A model generated the notes under the pieces. It searched no databases. It saw nothing but the letters and a program-made list of their open reading frames with translations, and was not told where the DNA came from. Below, in pieces: positions 9,763 through 19,569 of a stretch of 64,000 bases of DNA; position 1 is the stretch's first letter, and each line of letters begins with the position of its first letter. The stretch is taken from contig JAGTTD010000008.1 in NCBI GenBank assembly GCA_018398585.1, positions 29,875,208-29,939,207 of the forward strand. The letters run 5' to 3'. The stretch is from Simmondsia chinensis. Its lineage: Eukaryota > Streptophyta > Magnoliopsida > Caryophyllales > Simmondsiaceae. Made by a program: the position numbers and the translations under genes.

Positions 9763-10347
9763 ATGGATCACCAAGACAAGAAGGAGCAAGCAGTACAAGC
9801 TACATCTAACCAAAAAAGTGTTGAATGTGGAAAAGGAAAATGGAAGGGCAAGAATGCACACCACAAAACTACAGATCATCAAGTTCATGACTCTCAAAGA
9901 AAAGGGAGAGGGCGTGAGGGTCAGATTACATATAAATCAGATGTTGAATGTTTCCGTTGTCACAGGTATGGACATTACTGTTCTGAATGTCAAACAAATT
10001 TTGACAGAGATCGAGGTGGAAAGTCTAACTACTCTGAGATGAAGGAAGAAGAAGTTTCTCTTCTAATGGTGTGTCATACAAAGGAAGAAACTTCTCAAAA
10101 TTTATGGTATCTTGATACAGGTTGCAGCAATCATATGTGCGGTGACAAGTTTGTGTTCTCTGACTTGGATGAGTCCTTTCGCAATACTGTTAAGTTTGGA
10201 GATAACTCTACAGTGTCGGTCATGGGAAGAGGAAAGGTACAAATCCAAACCAAAGACAAATCCCTTCAAACTATTTCCAATGTTCCATATGTTCCAGACT
10301 TGAAAACTAATTTACTTAGATTGGGACAACTTCAAGAAAGGGGATAA
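9763..10347 (+). CDS. Copia nucleocapsid zinc knuckle and protease
   Basis: This open segment of the copia polyprotein carries a CCHC zinc knuckle (CFRCHRYGHYCSEC) for RNA binding. It is followed by the aspartic protease with an intact active site, YLDTGCSNHMCGD, and the conserved end NVPYVPDLKTNLLRLGQLQE. A stop (TAA near 10345) then breaks the polyprotein. The first methionine is not a natural start; the frame is part of a longer ancestral gag-pol. Confidence 0.85.
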   Translation: MDHQDKKEQAVQATSNQKSVECGKGKWKGKNAHHKTTDHQVHDSQRKGRGREGQITYKSDVECFRCHRYGHYCSECQTNFDRDRGGKSNYSEMKEEEVSLLMVCHTKEETSQNLWYLDTGCSNHMCGDKFVFSDLDESFRNTVKFGDNSTVSVMGRGKVQIQTKDKSLQTISNVPYVPDLKTNLLRLGQLQERG

Positions 10348-11155
10348 GAAATTAGTATAAAAGGTGGAGTATGCAAAATTCGAGATTCCAAATTAGGCTT
10401 AATTGCTCAAGTCAATATCACAGAAAGTCGAATGTTTCCCTTGTATTTGCACAACACCACCCATTCATGCTTCTCTGCAAAATTGAAGAATGCAATATGG
10501 CTATGGCATTTTCGGTACGACCATCTGAACTTTGGTGGGTTGAGGACTTTACAGCAGAAAAATATGGTGAAGGGACTTCCAAAACTCAAGCATCCTTCTG
10601 AAATATGTGAAGATTGTGATGTTAGCAAACAACACTGTGATCATTTCCCAACAGTGAAATCTTGGAGAGCAAAAGGGATTCTAGAGTTGGTTCATTCGGA
10701 TATTTGTGCCTATCAATCCAACATCTAACGGAGGTAAACGATAGTTCATCACTTTTATTGATGATTTTAGTCGAAAAACATGGGTTTACTTCTTGCCAAA
10801 GAAATCAGAAGCTTTCTCGACTTTTAAAAGCTTTAAAATGCATATTGAGAAAGAGGCGGGTTGTCCAATAAAAGTCCTTCACACTGATCGTGGTGGAGAA
10901 TATAATTCACAAAAATTTGCAAATTTTTGCGAGATTCGTGGAATTAAGAGACAACTTACAGCAGCCTATTCGCCTCAACAAAATAGAGTGTGTGAGAGGA
11001 AAATTCGCACAATCCTAAACATGGTCAGAAGCCTTTTATCAAAGAGTCGGCTTCCAAAGACCTTTTGTCCTGAAACTATTCTTTGGAGCATTCATGTGTT
11101 GAATAGAAGTCCTACTTTTGCTGTCCAAAACAAGACTCCATATGAAGCATAGAGC
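10348..11155 (+). pseudogene. Copia GAG-pre-integrase and integrase, frameshifted
   Basis: The zinc-binding GAG-pre-IN module is read at about 10490-10650 (HFRYDHLNFGGL, then CEDCDVSKQHCDHFP). The integrase core follows in another frame at 10793-11152, with HTDRGGEYNSQKFANFC and SPQQNRVCERKIRT. Breaks near 10727 and 11150 shift the frame, so no active integrase can be made without recoding. The intervening VHSDICAY block supplies the first catalytic Asp. Confidence 0.8.
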
Positions 11156-11299
11156 GGTAGTAAACCCATGGTTGACTATTTCAGAATATTTGGGTGTATT
11201 GCCTATGCCCATATTCCAAATAAAAAGAGAAAAAAAGTTCGATGATAAAAGTCAAAGTGCATTTTTCTTGGTGTTAGTGATCAATCAAAAGCATACAAA

Positions 11300-11728
11300 T
11301 TGTATAATCCTATCACCAAGAAAATTGTCATAAGTCGTGATGTTATCTTTGATGAAGGAAAAACTTGGTCATGGGATGATGATAAAGCTATAGAGGAAAT
11401 TCCCACAAGGTTTGAAGAAGAAAATAAAGGCACAATGCAGCAGCCCATGGAAAATGATCCAGAATTTCAACAAAATTCAGATTCTGCAACTCCACAAAGT
11501 CCACTTGTTGCTGATTTAAGTGGTGAACAAGTTAGCAATGCACGTCCTCAACATATTAAAAACAGGCTTGCATGGATGGAGGACTATGAGGTACATGGGA
11601 TTGATAAATCTGACAATCCATCTATACAATTTGCTTTAGTTTTAGATTGTGATCCTGTAAATTTTGAAGATGCTATTAAAGAAACAAAATGGCAAAAGGC
11701 TGTGGATGATGAAACAAATAATACTTAG
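11300..11728 (+). pseudogene. Copia integrase C-terminus and linker before RT
   Basis: The frame covers YNPITKKIVISRDVIFDEG, the conserved end of copia integrase, then a low-complexity Glu/Gln linker (HIKNRLAWMEDYEVH) up to VDDETNNT. A TAG at 11726-11728 stands where the family has Trp (NNTWELVDLP), so one G-to-A change separates this frame from the reverse transcriptase frame. Confidence 0.8.
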
Positions 11729-11731
11729 GAG

Positions 11732-13018
11732 TTGGTGGATCTTCCAAGTGGGCAAAAGTCAATTGGGGTTAAGTGGGTTTACAAGACAAAGTTGAAGGAG
11801 AATAGAGAAGCCGATAAATATAAGGCCCGCTTGGTTGCTAAAGGACATAAACAAGAGTATGGCATAGACTACAAAGAAGTTTTTGCTCCTGTAGCAAGAC
11901 ATGATACAATTAGATTAGTGATAGCATTGGCAGCACAAAACTCATGGTCCGTCTTTCAATTAGACGTGAAATCAGCGTTCTTACATGGGGATTTGCAAGA
12001 ACATGTATTTATAGATCAACCCCCGGGTTATGAAAAATATGGCAATGAGCATAAGGCGTATAAATTGAAAAAGGCTTTATACGGACTAAAACAAGCTCCA
12101 AGAGCTTGGTATAGTCGTATAGATGCGTATTTTTTGAAGGAAGGATTTATAAAATGTCCATATGAGCATACATTGTATGTAGAAGTTGAAGATGGAGGGA
12201 AAATTCTTATGGTATGCTTATATGTGGATGATTTGATTTACTCCGGAAATGACAAAGCAATAATGGAAGATTTTAAGCACTCCATGATGATTGAACTTGA
12301 TGTGTCGGATATTGGCCTCATGCATTATTTTCTTGGCATAGAAGTAGTACAATCTGTTACTTTTATTTCTCAAAAGAAATATGTGCGTGAAATTTTAGAA
12401 AAGTTCCAAATGAGCAATTGTAACTCTGTTGCGACACCAACTAAAATGGGTCTGAAGCTTATAAAAGAAGTTGTTGGAAGGATTGTTACTAGCACTCTTT
12501 ATAAGCAAATTGTAGGTAGCTTGATGTATCTAACTACAACGAGGCCAGACATAATGTATGTAGTAAGTCACATTAGCAGATATATGGAATGCCCAAGAGA
12601 GACTCATCTTATGGCTACTAAGAGAATTTTTTGGTACTTGCAAGGAACCATTGAATTTCAGATCTTCTATAAGAAGGGAGTTGAATCCAAATTAAGTAGA
12701 TATACAGATAGTGACTTTGCAGGTGATCTCAATGATATCAAGAGCACATTTAGGTATGTCTTTATGATAGGTTCAGGGGTGGTTTCATGGGCATCCAAGA
12801 AGCAACCGATTGTTACTCTATCAACTACTGAAGCCGAGTATGTGGTTGCAACATTTTGTCAAGCTATTTGGTTGAGAAATATTCTTGCAGAACTTCATTC
12901 CAATCAAGACGTACCCATTCCAATTTATTGTGACAACAGTTCGGCAATCAAACTTTCGAAAAATCCAGTTTTACACGGACGTAGCAAACACATAGATGTG
13001 AAGTATCATTTTTTATGA
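11732..13018 (+). CDS. pol: Copia reverse transcriptase and RNase H, nearly intact
   Basis: This open frame of 428 codons carries the whole copia RT: GVKWVYKTKLKENREADKYK, ARLVAKGHKQEYGIDY, FQLDVKSAFLHGDL, ALYGLKQAPRAW and the catalytic YVDD box (VCLYVDDLIYSG). RNase H follows, with YTDSDFAGD, STTEAEYV and YCDNSSAIKLSKNPVLHGRS. It ends at a TGA where the family has Arg (YHFL|DLTKEG); homology continues to about 13165. Two single-base nonsense changes therefore bound an otherwise clean domain. The listed start is internal. Confidence 0.9.
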   Translation: MVDLPSGQKSIGVKWVYKTKLKENREADKYKARLVAKGHKQEYGIDYKEVFAPVARHDTIRLVIALAAQNSWSVFQLDVKSAFLHGDLQEHVFIDQPPGYEKYGNEHKAYKLKKALYGLKQAPRAWYSRIDAYFLKEGFIKCPYEHTLYVEVEDGGKILMVCLYVDDLIYSGNDKAIMEDFKHSMMIELDVSDIGLMHYFLGIEVVQSVTFISQKKYVREILEKFQMSNCNSVATPTKMGLKLIKEVVGRIVTSTLYKQIVGSLMYLTTTRPDIMYVVSHISRYMECPRETHLMATKRIFWYLQGTIEFQIFYKKGVESKLSRYTDSDFAGDLNDIKSTFRYVFMIGSGVVSWASKKQPIVTLSTTEAEYVVATFCQAIWLRNILAELHSNQDVPIPIYCDNSSAIKLSKNPVLHGRSKHIDVKYHFL

Positions 13019-13165
13019 GACCTCACAAAGGAAGGAATCGTTGATCTTATTTCCTGCAGAAGTGAAGATCAAGTTGCTGATATATTCATCAAGCCCCTCA
13101 AATTAGCTATATTTCTGAAGTTAAGGGAATTACTTGGTGTTTGCACTTTGGAGAATCCAATTTGA
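13019..13165 (+). pseudogene. C-terminal tail of the copia polyprotein
   Basis: It is read in the same frame after the TGA at 13016: DLTKEGIVDLISCRSEDQVA, then DIFIKPLKL, the usual end of copia RNase H regions, and LENPI before the stop. Confidence 0.75.
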
Positions 13166-13209
13166 ACCATTAAACTGATGCGTTGGAAATCTTAGGAAAT
13201 CTTCAGTTT

Positions 13210-13468
13210 AAGGGAGGGAATGTTGGAATATGGCATTTGACCAAGTCTTTGGAGTTAGTTGAGCCTTTTTCTCATGTAGACTTTAGTATATTTCTGTTGC
13301 AATTTTTCAAATTGTAGTTGCTATTTTTCTGCATTTTTTAAGTCCATATCAGTCCATGTTTTTCCTTATTTTAAGCTAAAGTTTGTTGGTGTAATTTCTA
13401 TTTAAGTGGTTATTGAATGAAAGTTAATCAGCGTCTTCCTTTTGAAATTATTCTTCTCTATTTTAACA
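13210..13468 (+). repeat. Copia polypurine tract and 3' LTR
   Basis: AAGGGAGGGAA (13210-13220) precedes TGTTGGAATATGG, the LTR start. The 248-bp LTR ends TTTTAACA at 13468. There is no matching 5' copia LTR: the left end of the copia was lost at the junction with the TRIM LTR near 8880. Directly after it comes TGGTATCAGAGTGGG, which belongs to the TRIM. Confidence 0.8.
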
Positions 13469-13637
13469 TGGTATCAGAGTGGGTTGATGATCCCGATCTC
13501 ATATTTGTCGCATCGTGTCCTCGTGAAGAGTGGTGCATTTGTGTTTGGTGCATCGAGGGCCTCTCCAATATGTTGGATTCAGTTGGATTGGAGAAGGTGA
13601 AGAATGCATTTGTCGTAGACTCACATGTGAGGGAGAG
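13469..13637 (+). repeat. TRIM internal region with PBS and PPT (second copy)
   Basis: It is collinear with 8555-8724: primer site, GGTTGATGATCCCGATCTC, GAGGGCCTCTCCA, and the purine tract GTGAGGGAGAG before the LTR. The 89-codon frame from 13417 is a chance open frame through it. Confidence 0.85.
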
Positions 13638-13835
13638 TGTTGAGAACTCCACATGTGAGCCTTGTGGAATCCCACATTGGAATTGAGAGAAGGAAGAGAT
13701 CACCTTATAAGCCTAGTGGATTACTCCACCTATTGCTAATTGGTTTTAGGATGGAACACCACCTGGGCTTATATGTGGATCTCATGTGTTCCAACTTCGT
13801 GGGTCGGGCCTAAAAAGGCCTGGTGAAATCTAACA
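13638..13835 (+). repeat. TRIM LTR, right
   Basis: This 198-bp LTR, TGTTGAGAACTCC to GAAATCTAACA, is followed by the CAATT target duplication. It is the partner of 8358-8554. Confidence 0.9.
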
Positions 13836-14329
13836 CAATTAAGAAAATCTTAATTCACAATATACAGGGTGACAAGGAATCTTATTGGTGAGTTTTTTTT
13901 TTCCTTTCCTAGTGTTATTGTGGGGGTAGAATTTTGGCTAGCTACTCATGCTTTATTCTGTCCCGATATAGACTTTTTAGGTTTTCTCTCTTGTTTTGTG
14001 TCTTATCCGGTGCTGATGAGATATTCTAATATTTTTTGATCCTCACCTTTGTTTTTGTTATCTATTGTAATATTCTTATATTGATCTTTTCTACTGCATA
14101 TTTTTTTTTAATACACTTAGACCTCGCTTTTACTGGGGCGCCTATTATATATTGCGATTTTTTTGTTAATTATTGAAAAAAAAATCACTATATAATAACA
14201 TATTTTCTTTGGGCAATGCTTTGCTTTGCGTGAAGTTTCCTACTAATGACATGATGAATATATTCCACGTAAGTGATAGAAAATAAGATGCGAAATGGTC
14301 CACATGTTTATTAAAAGGGACATATATAA

Positions 14330-14800
14330 CTTTATTGATTTTTTTTTAAATTCAAAATCACCTAAAATTTAGGTATATTTAGGTATATTTTTAAAAAAAA
14401 ATTACCTAAATTTTAGGTACATTTTCAAAAAAAATTACCTAAATTTTTAAAATTTTTAATGTCACACCTAAACTTTTCAAAAATTTTTAATGTCACTTCT
14501 TAATGTAAATGCCCTTAACATCCAGTAATTTTTGTTGATGCAACTTTTAAAAAAAGTAGAAAATAATTGAAAAACTTTGAATTTACATTTAAATTTTAAT
14601 TATATCTAAAAAATTTGTAAATATTTTTAAATTAATTTATATTTTTAAAAAAACTTTTAAATGCTACGTTAGCAAAAACTAATGAATGTTGACCTTACAT
14701 TAAGGTATGACATTGAAAAATTGAAAAATCTAAGTGATTTTTTAGAACTGCACATAAAATTTAGATGATTTTTAGTCAAAAATCAAAATTTTTATATTAC
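14330..14800. mobile_element. AT-rich fold-back (MITE-like) element
   Basis: Left and right arms are imperfect inverted repeats: TTTTTAATGTCACTTCTTAA at about 14491 pairs with TTAAGGTATGACATTGAAAA at about 14700, and AAATCACCTAAAATTTAGG near 14350 pairs with TAAAATTTAGATGATTTTTA near 14755. No target duplication was resolved. The flanking 13841-14329 shows no gene. Confidence 0.5.
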
Positions 14801-14851
14801 ACTATTATTTTTTTAAAGTTTTCAAATACCTTTTTATGATTTCTAATATAG

Positions 14852-15257
14852 CGCGATAAAGAAAATTAGGAAAACGGAAGGTTCACAGCCTTCATTTAGG
14901 TTCTCATTGCTAAAACAATTAAGAGAACAAAGAGAAAATTCTACTCTTTAATTTTCACAGCCCGAGAATAAGAAAGAAACTCATAAAAGTGTTGAAAAAA
15001 AAGTCTAAATTGAACGCCTAAAACTATAGGATTCCTATTCCTTAAATAGAGGAGCTAATCGACTTATAATAAAAGATAAAAAATTAAAGAGATAAACATA
15101 AATAAAATTATATAATTTAAAGTAAGCTTCCTAATTATCATAAAACTCTATCTCATCTCCTTCACAGCCGCACGCCTAGTCATCCCGCTTTTTGGTCCAT
15201 GTCGCCAACCTGTACCAGCCAAGAATCCCGCCAATTTGTAAGTGCGGGGCTGCATCA
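14852..15257 (-). repeat. 3' LTR of the minus-strand gypsy element
   Basis: It is collinear with 19570-20253 once the SINE is removed: shared blocks include GATAA..GAAAATT, TTGCTAAAACAATTAAG, AAGAAAGAAACTCATAAAAG and GGGCTGCATCA. The outer end reads CGCGATAA rather than the TGCGATAA of the other LTR. Confidence 0.85.
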
Positions 15258-16410
15258 TCCTCTTTGGACTGGAGTGAATTTGCCCTCGATTTCATCAACC
15301 ATTTTGCCATAGTGTTCTCGCCAAAATAAGGGGCGAGATGCTTGACTTTGAAAACGTCGGCGTTGCCCTCATGGCACTCAGTAATTGTAGACAGTAGGCG
15401 TTGTCGTTGACTTTCTCTATAATCTGCAAAGGGCCAATCTCCTGTGCTATCAACTTGTTGTATTTCCACTTCGGAAAGCACTCTCTAGCCAGAATCGCCC
15501 ATACTTGAACGCCCACCTGTAGTTGAACTACCCTGCGTCGCTTGTCACATGCCAACTTGTACTTGACGCTTGCCTCTAGTAGTCATGTCGAGTCTTCTCA
15601 TGGATCTCCAAGAGGTTGGAGATGAAATCCTGCACCCTTTCCATGAGGATGAGTAAGATTAGGCACATAAGCAAGGTCTATCAAAGAAAGGGGAACAAAG
15701 CCATAAATGACTTTGAATGGCGGAAAGCCCGTGCTCCTGTTAACCGAACCGTTGTACACAAACATGGCCTTGTACATCTTCTGATCCCAGCTCTTGATAT
15801 TCTCAGCTATAAGACAATGAAGTAGGTTACCCAGAGATCTACTTGGTACCTCAATTTGGCCATCTGTCTAAGGGTGATGGACTATGCTAAAGGCGAGAGA
15901 TGTGTTCGCCAATCTTCCATAGCGTTTTCCAAAAATAGTTCACAAACTGCACGTCCCTATCTGAGACAATGCTAGCCGGCAATCCATGAAGTGGCCTTCT
16001 TGCACCCGATGAAATACGTCATTTTGGAACAATAACGAAGATCGAATCAACACTTCCCTGTGTACTTGGTAACCCTAGCACGAATCCATACTAATATTTG
16101 CCCAAGGCTAACTCGAAATTGGCAATGGCAAATACAAACCCATGTTGGATATGCTGCCCTTTGATATCTGACAAATACGGCACCTCTAGGCAAAATGCTC
16201 AATCTCCTTTCACATTGAAGGCCAATAGTAGGTGGCGCTCACCACTTGAGTGTCTTATCTCTTCCCATATATCTTTCATTGTGCTTCTCTTGAATAATCT
16301 GAAGTTGCAAACTTGAGTCAAGAATGCATAATTGATTTCCCTTGAAAAGAAATCCAGTGTGAATCGAATCCCAACCATACTGACCCTGTTTGAGCTTCTC
16401 ACCATATTTC
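15258..16410 (-). pseudogene. Gypsy integrase, broken
   Basis: The integrase zinc finger is visible at about 16120-16230 on the minus strand (ATYYWPSM, then CRICQISKG) with in-frame stops. The C-terminal part at 15255-15555 reads VWAILARECFPKWKYN, FKVKHLAPYFGEN, then ANSLQSKEDDAA into the LTR. Several frame changes separate these pieces. No chromodomain was seen after the GPY-like region. Confidence 0.7.
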
Positions 16411-16547
16411 TCCAAATACGAGATCGTCTATGTACTGTTTTCCTAATTGGTCAAAATCGAGTATTGAACTTCGGCTTCCAGTCACTATCAATGTTTGCAT
16501 ACTCAAGGTGTCAGCAACCTTGTTCAGTGCACTAGACATGTGCTTGA

Positions 16548-16890
16548 TTACAAAGTGAAAGAGTTGGAGATAGCTAGCCCACTTTGCATTTCAGTTAGAA
16601 GCTTGCCTTGGCTATTGATGTACTTTAGTGCAACATTATCCGAATATAACACAAACTCCTTGTTGCCTAAATATGACTTCCAATGCCTCAACACTCTCAC
16701 CACTGCATAGAACTTGGTTTCATAGGTTGAATAGTTCAACTTACTTCCATCAAGCTTCTCACCGAAGTATGCTATAGGTTGCCCCTCTTGACTAAGCACC
16801 GCACCAATTTCAACTATGGAGGCGTCAATGCGAAGTTCGAACGTCTTGTGGAAATTTGGGAGAGCTAATACCAGTGCTGTTGTCAATCTC
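16548..16890 (-). pseudogene. Gypsy RNase H domain
   Basis: The open stretch reads [59 protein letters not shown] and [10 protein letters not shown]. These are the gypsy RNase H motifs, although the first Asp context is changed. It continues from RT in the same element but in a different frame. Confidence 0.8.
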
Positions 16891-16899
16891 TATCTTACC

Positions 16900-17920
16900 T
16901 CTTCGAGGCCGCTTCTGGAGTTCAACTGAAGTTACTCCCTTTCATGCAATCTATGAATGGCGCCATGATAGAGTTGAAACCCTGCATAAACCTTTGATAA
17001 AAAGAAGCCAAGCTAGGGAAGCTACGTACCTCACTTATCGACTTCAGTTGTGGCCAACTCCGGATTGCCTCTATCTTCCCTTCATCAGTCGATATGCCAT
17101 CCTTGGACACTACAAATCCAAGGAAAGTCACCTAGTCCTCATGAACTCACATTTCTTCAAAGCGGCGAACAAGTGCTACTCTCTCAAGGTATTCAACACC
17201 TCCCGAAGATGCTCCAAGTGTTCAATTCGGTCTTGGCAGTAGATCAAAATATTGTCAAAGTAGATGATGACGTACTTCCCAATAAACGGTCGTAACACCT
17301 GATTCATGAATCTCATAAATGTGCTAGGCGCATTGGATAATCCAAACGGCATCACGAGCCACTCGTATAATCCCTTTCGTGTCCTGAAGGCTGTCTTCCA
17401 CTCATCTCCTGACAAGATGTGGATCTGGTGGTACTCGCTTTTCAGGTCCAGCTTGCTAAATACTTGTGCATTCTGTAGCTGATCAAGTAAGTCATCCAAT
17501 CTCGGAATAGGAAATCAGTAGCGTACCGTGATCTTGTTGATGGCTCTGCTGTCTATGTATATTCGCCAATTTTCATCCTTCTTTGGTGTCAACAATGTAG
17601 GCATTGCATATGGACTCACCCTCATGAATACAGCCTCTAATGAGTAGGTCCTCAACATGGCACCTCAGCTCCTCGTGCTCTGTAAGACTCATCCAGTAAA
17701 CTAGCCTATTCGGTAGGTCAACTCCCGTTACTAGATCAATCCGATGTTGGATGTCCCTAAAAGGCGGTAATGTTTCTAATAACTTCTCTGGAAACACATC
17801 AACAAACTCTTTTAACAGCCCCTCAGCCTCACTCGGTATCTCTCCATGTTCCACCTTACTGTCTTTCCTAATCAACACAAACACAACCCTATTCTCACCG
17901 ACCTCCTTGGCTAACATGGC
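16900..17920 (-). pseudogene. Gypsy reverse transcriptase, broken
   Basis: RT motifs run in order on the minus strand: the segment up to LPNRLVYWMSLTEHEEL at about 17690, then [51 protein letters not shown], and [11 protein letters not shown], where the family has YxDD. Asn replaces the second catalytic Asp (FDN), so the enzyme would be dead even without the frameshifts near 17510 and 17175. The thumb region continues as DEGKIEAIRSWP. Confidence 0.82.
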
Positions 17921-17979
17921 CCTGCCTTTTAGATTTGGATTCTCAGCACCAATGCTCGTGGCGCCTCATCTTTTTTAGG

Positions 17980-18340
17980 TAATAAGATGATCTTTGTGAC
18001 CTCAGAGATAAAGCTATATGTGTGCTTCCTCCCGTCATGGGTGGCACCTGTATCAAATTTCCATAGGCGTCCAAGTAACAAATGGCACTCATCCACAGTC
18101 ACCACATCGCACCAGACTCTATCTCAATATTTCGACCCAATAGAAAAATTAACCAGACATCGTTTTGAAATGGTTGCCCGGTTTTCTTTCTTGAGCTAAG
18201 ATAGTTTGTGAGAATTCAGGTGCTCCTCCATTTTCAGCCCCAACTTGTGGATAGCCACCTCGGAAATAACATTCTCACAACTCCCCGAATCAACCACTAT
18301 GTGGTAGACCATGGCCCCAAGGGCACATGTTGTCTAAAAG
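17980..18340 (-). pseudogene. Gypsy aspartic protease
   Basis: On the minus strand at about 18260-18310 the sequence reads HIVVDSGSCENVISEVA, the protease active site in the DSG form seen in gypsy elements. The surroundings are broken by stops. Confidence 0.7.
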
Positions 18341-18499
18341 ATGTTATTCTGCAACCAATTGTCTACTTCTTCTTCTTCTTTAGGCACGTAGCAAACTCGC
18401 CTAATCACAAGGTGGCACTCGTCACTCACAACGGTGTCTTCCGCAACTAGTATCTGCCCATCCTAAGTTTCCTCCTCCATTGCCATGCCATCCTCAGCA

Positions 18500-19535
18500 T
18501 GGAGTTCTTAAATGTACAGACCCTTGCCCAGTCTATCACTCTTCCAACACTCGGCAGCTCGGTGTCCTATCTCTTTGCATTTGAAACAACGGGCCCTTGA
18601 ACTACCCGCTAAGTCCCAATTACCTGGCCTGCCATTGTTGGCAATAACCGGTTTAGCCTGAACTGGGTTGGTTCGTACCTAATCACGCCCATTGTTCTGG
18701 ATGCTCCAAGTTCCTCCAGCTTGACGTCGCCTCTTCTCGACGTTCAAAGCTCTCTAATGCACTTATGAGACCGAAAATATTTCAAACATGTTTAACACCT
18801 CCTATATAAACTTCTTTAACCTCCTATATACTTGTCCACCAGCTGCTCCTCTGATTGGCAACTAGAGAATAGAATTCTGACGTGTACTCCTCCACGGAAT
18901 GAGAACCCTAACACAAGCTTTATAGATGCTAGTACGTCATCTTGCTGTGATTGTAGGGAAGGAAGGCGCTCCTCATGTGCTTCTATATCTTTTCCCACGT
19001 CTCGATCTTCGATTTTCCCTATCGAAGCCGGGAATGCTTCGACTGTTGCAACCAGGTGGCGGCCGTATCCCATAGTGAGAAGCAACCAACAGCTCCAGTT
19101 TGTGCTCCAGAACCTCCTTGAACTCGAGCACTTCCTCTACTGCATCTAGCCAATCCCAGAACTCCTCTTCTTGACCTCCACCAACAAACTCCGAAATTTC
19201 AACCCGAAGCCTGGACTCCCACTCTGATTGTTTAAACAATCAAAAGCTCCAGTAATTGGCCGAGCCCTTCTCATGTTCCGCCCTTGGTTTTCAACCTCTG
19301 GAAACGGATTCTGGAAACTCATATTCGTTTCTTCCTCTCCACCCCCTACTGGTGGGTTTTAAGGATCAGCCATCGATGCTTGGTTGGGATGCGCCCTCTA
19401 ATTGAACCAAACACAACTCAATTCGCCAGAATTTCTCCTCCATGACCTGGACCCTCTTCTCGACCCGACGTTGAAAATCTCGCTTGTATACATCTCCGAC
19501 GGCGGCGTACCTCTGTGACCCACGATCCATCTTAG
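18500..19535 (-). pseudogene. gag: Gypsy gag with zinc knuckle, broken
   Basis: The N-terminus reads MDRGSQRYAAVGDVYKRDFQ from about 19530. A capsid-like region follows in shifted frames (EEFWDWLDAVEEVLEFKEV near 19150), and a CCHC knuckle, CFKCKEIGHRAAEC, sits at about 18540-18590. At least three frame changes are needed to read it through. Confidence 0.75.
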
Positions 19536-19543
19536 AAAACGTT

Positions 19544-19559
19544 CTGAGCTCTGATACCA
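19544..19559 (-). promoter_or_regulatory. Primer-binding site of the gypsy element
   Basis: The minus strand reads TGGTATCAGAGCTCAG, complementary to the 3' end of initiator-Met tRNA, next to the inner end of the 5' LTR. Confidence 0.85.
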
Positions 19560-19569
19560 ACCGATACAG

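Larger units (their letters stand above)
8358..13835 (+). mobile_element. Composite element: TRIM LTRs enclosing a copia gag-pol, TSD CAATT
   Basis: The outer ends are TRIM LTRs (8358-8554 and 13638-13835), and CAATT flanks both (8353-8357 and 13836-13840). In order inside: TRIM primer site and internal part, a second TRIM LTR lacking its last 40 or so bases (8725 to about 8880), a copia leader and gag-pol, a copia polypurine tract and LTR (13221-13468), then again the TRIM primer site, internal part, purine tract and final LTR. The copia LTR end and the TRIM LTR end share AACATGGTATCAGAG, so the right junction lies exactly at the primer site. This suggests template switching or recombination there. 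The single target duplication argues for integration as one unit, or for a tandem TRIM later altered by copia. Confidence 0.8.
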
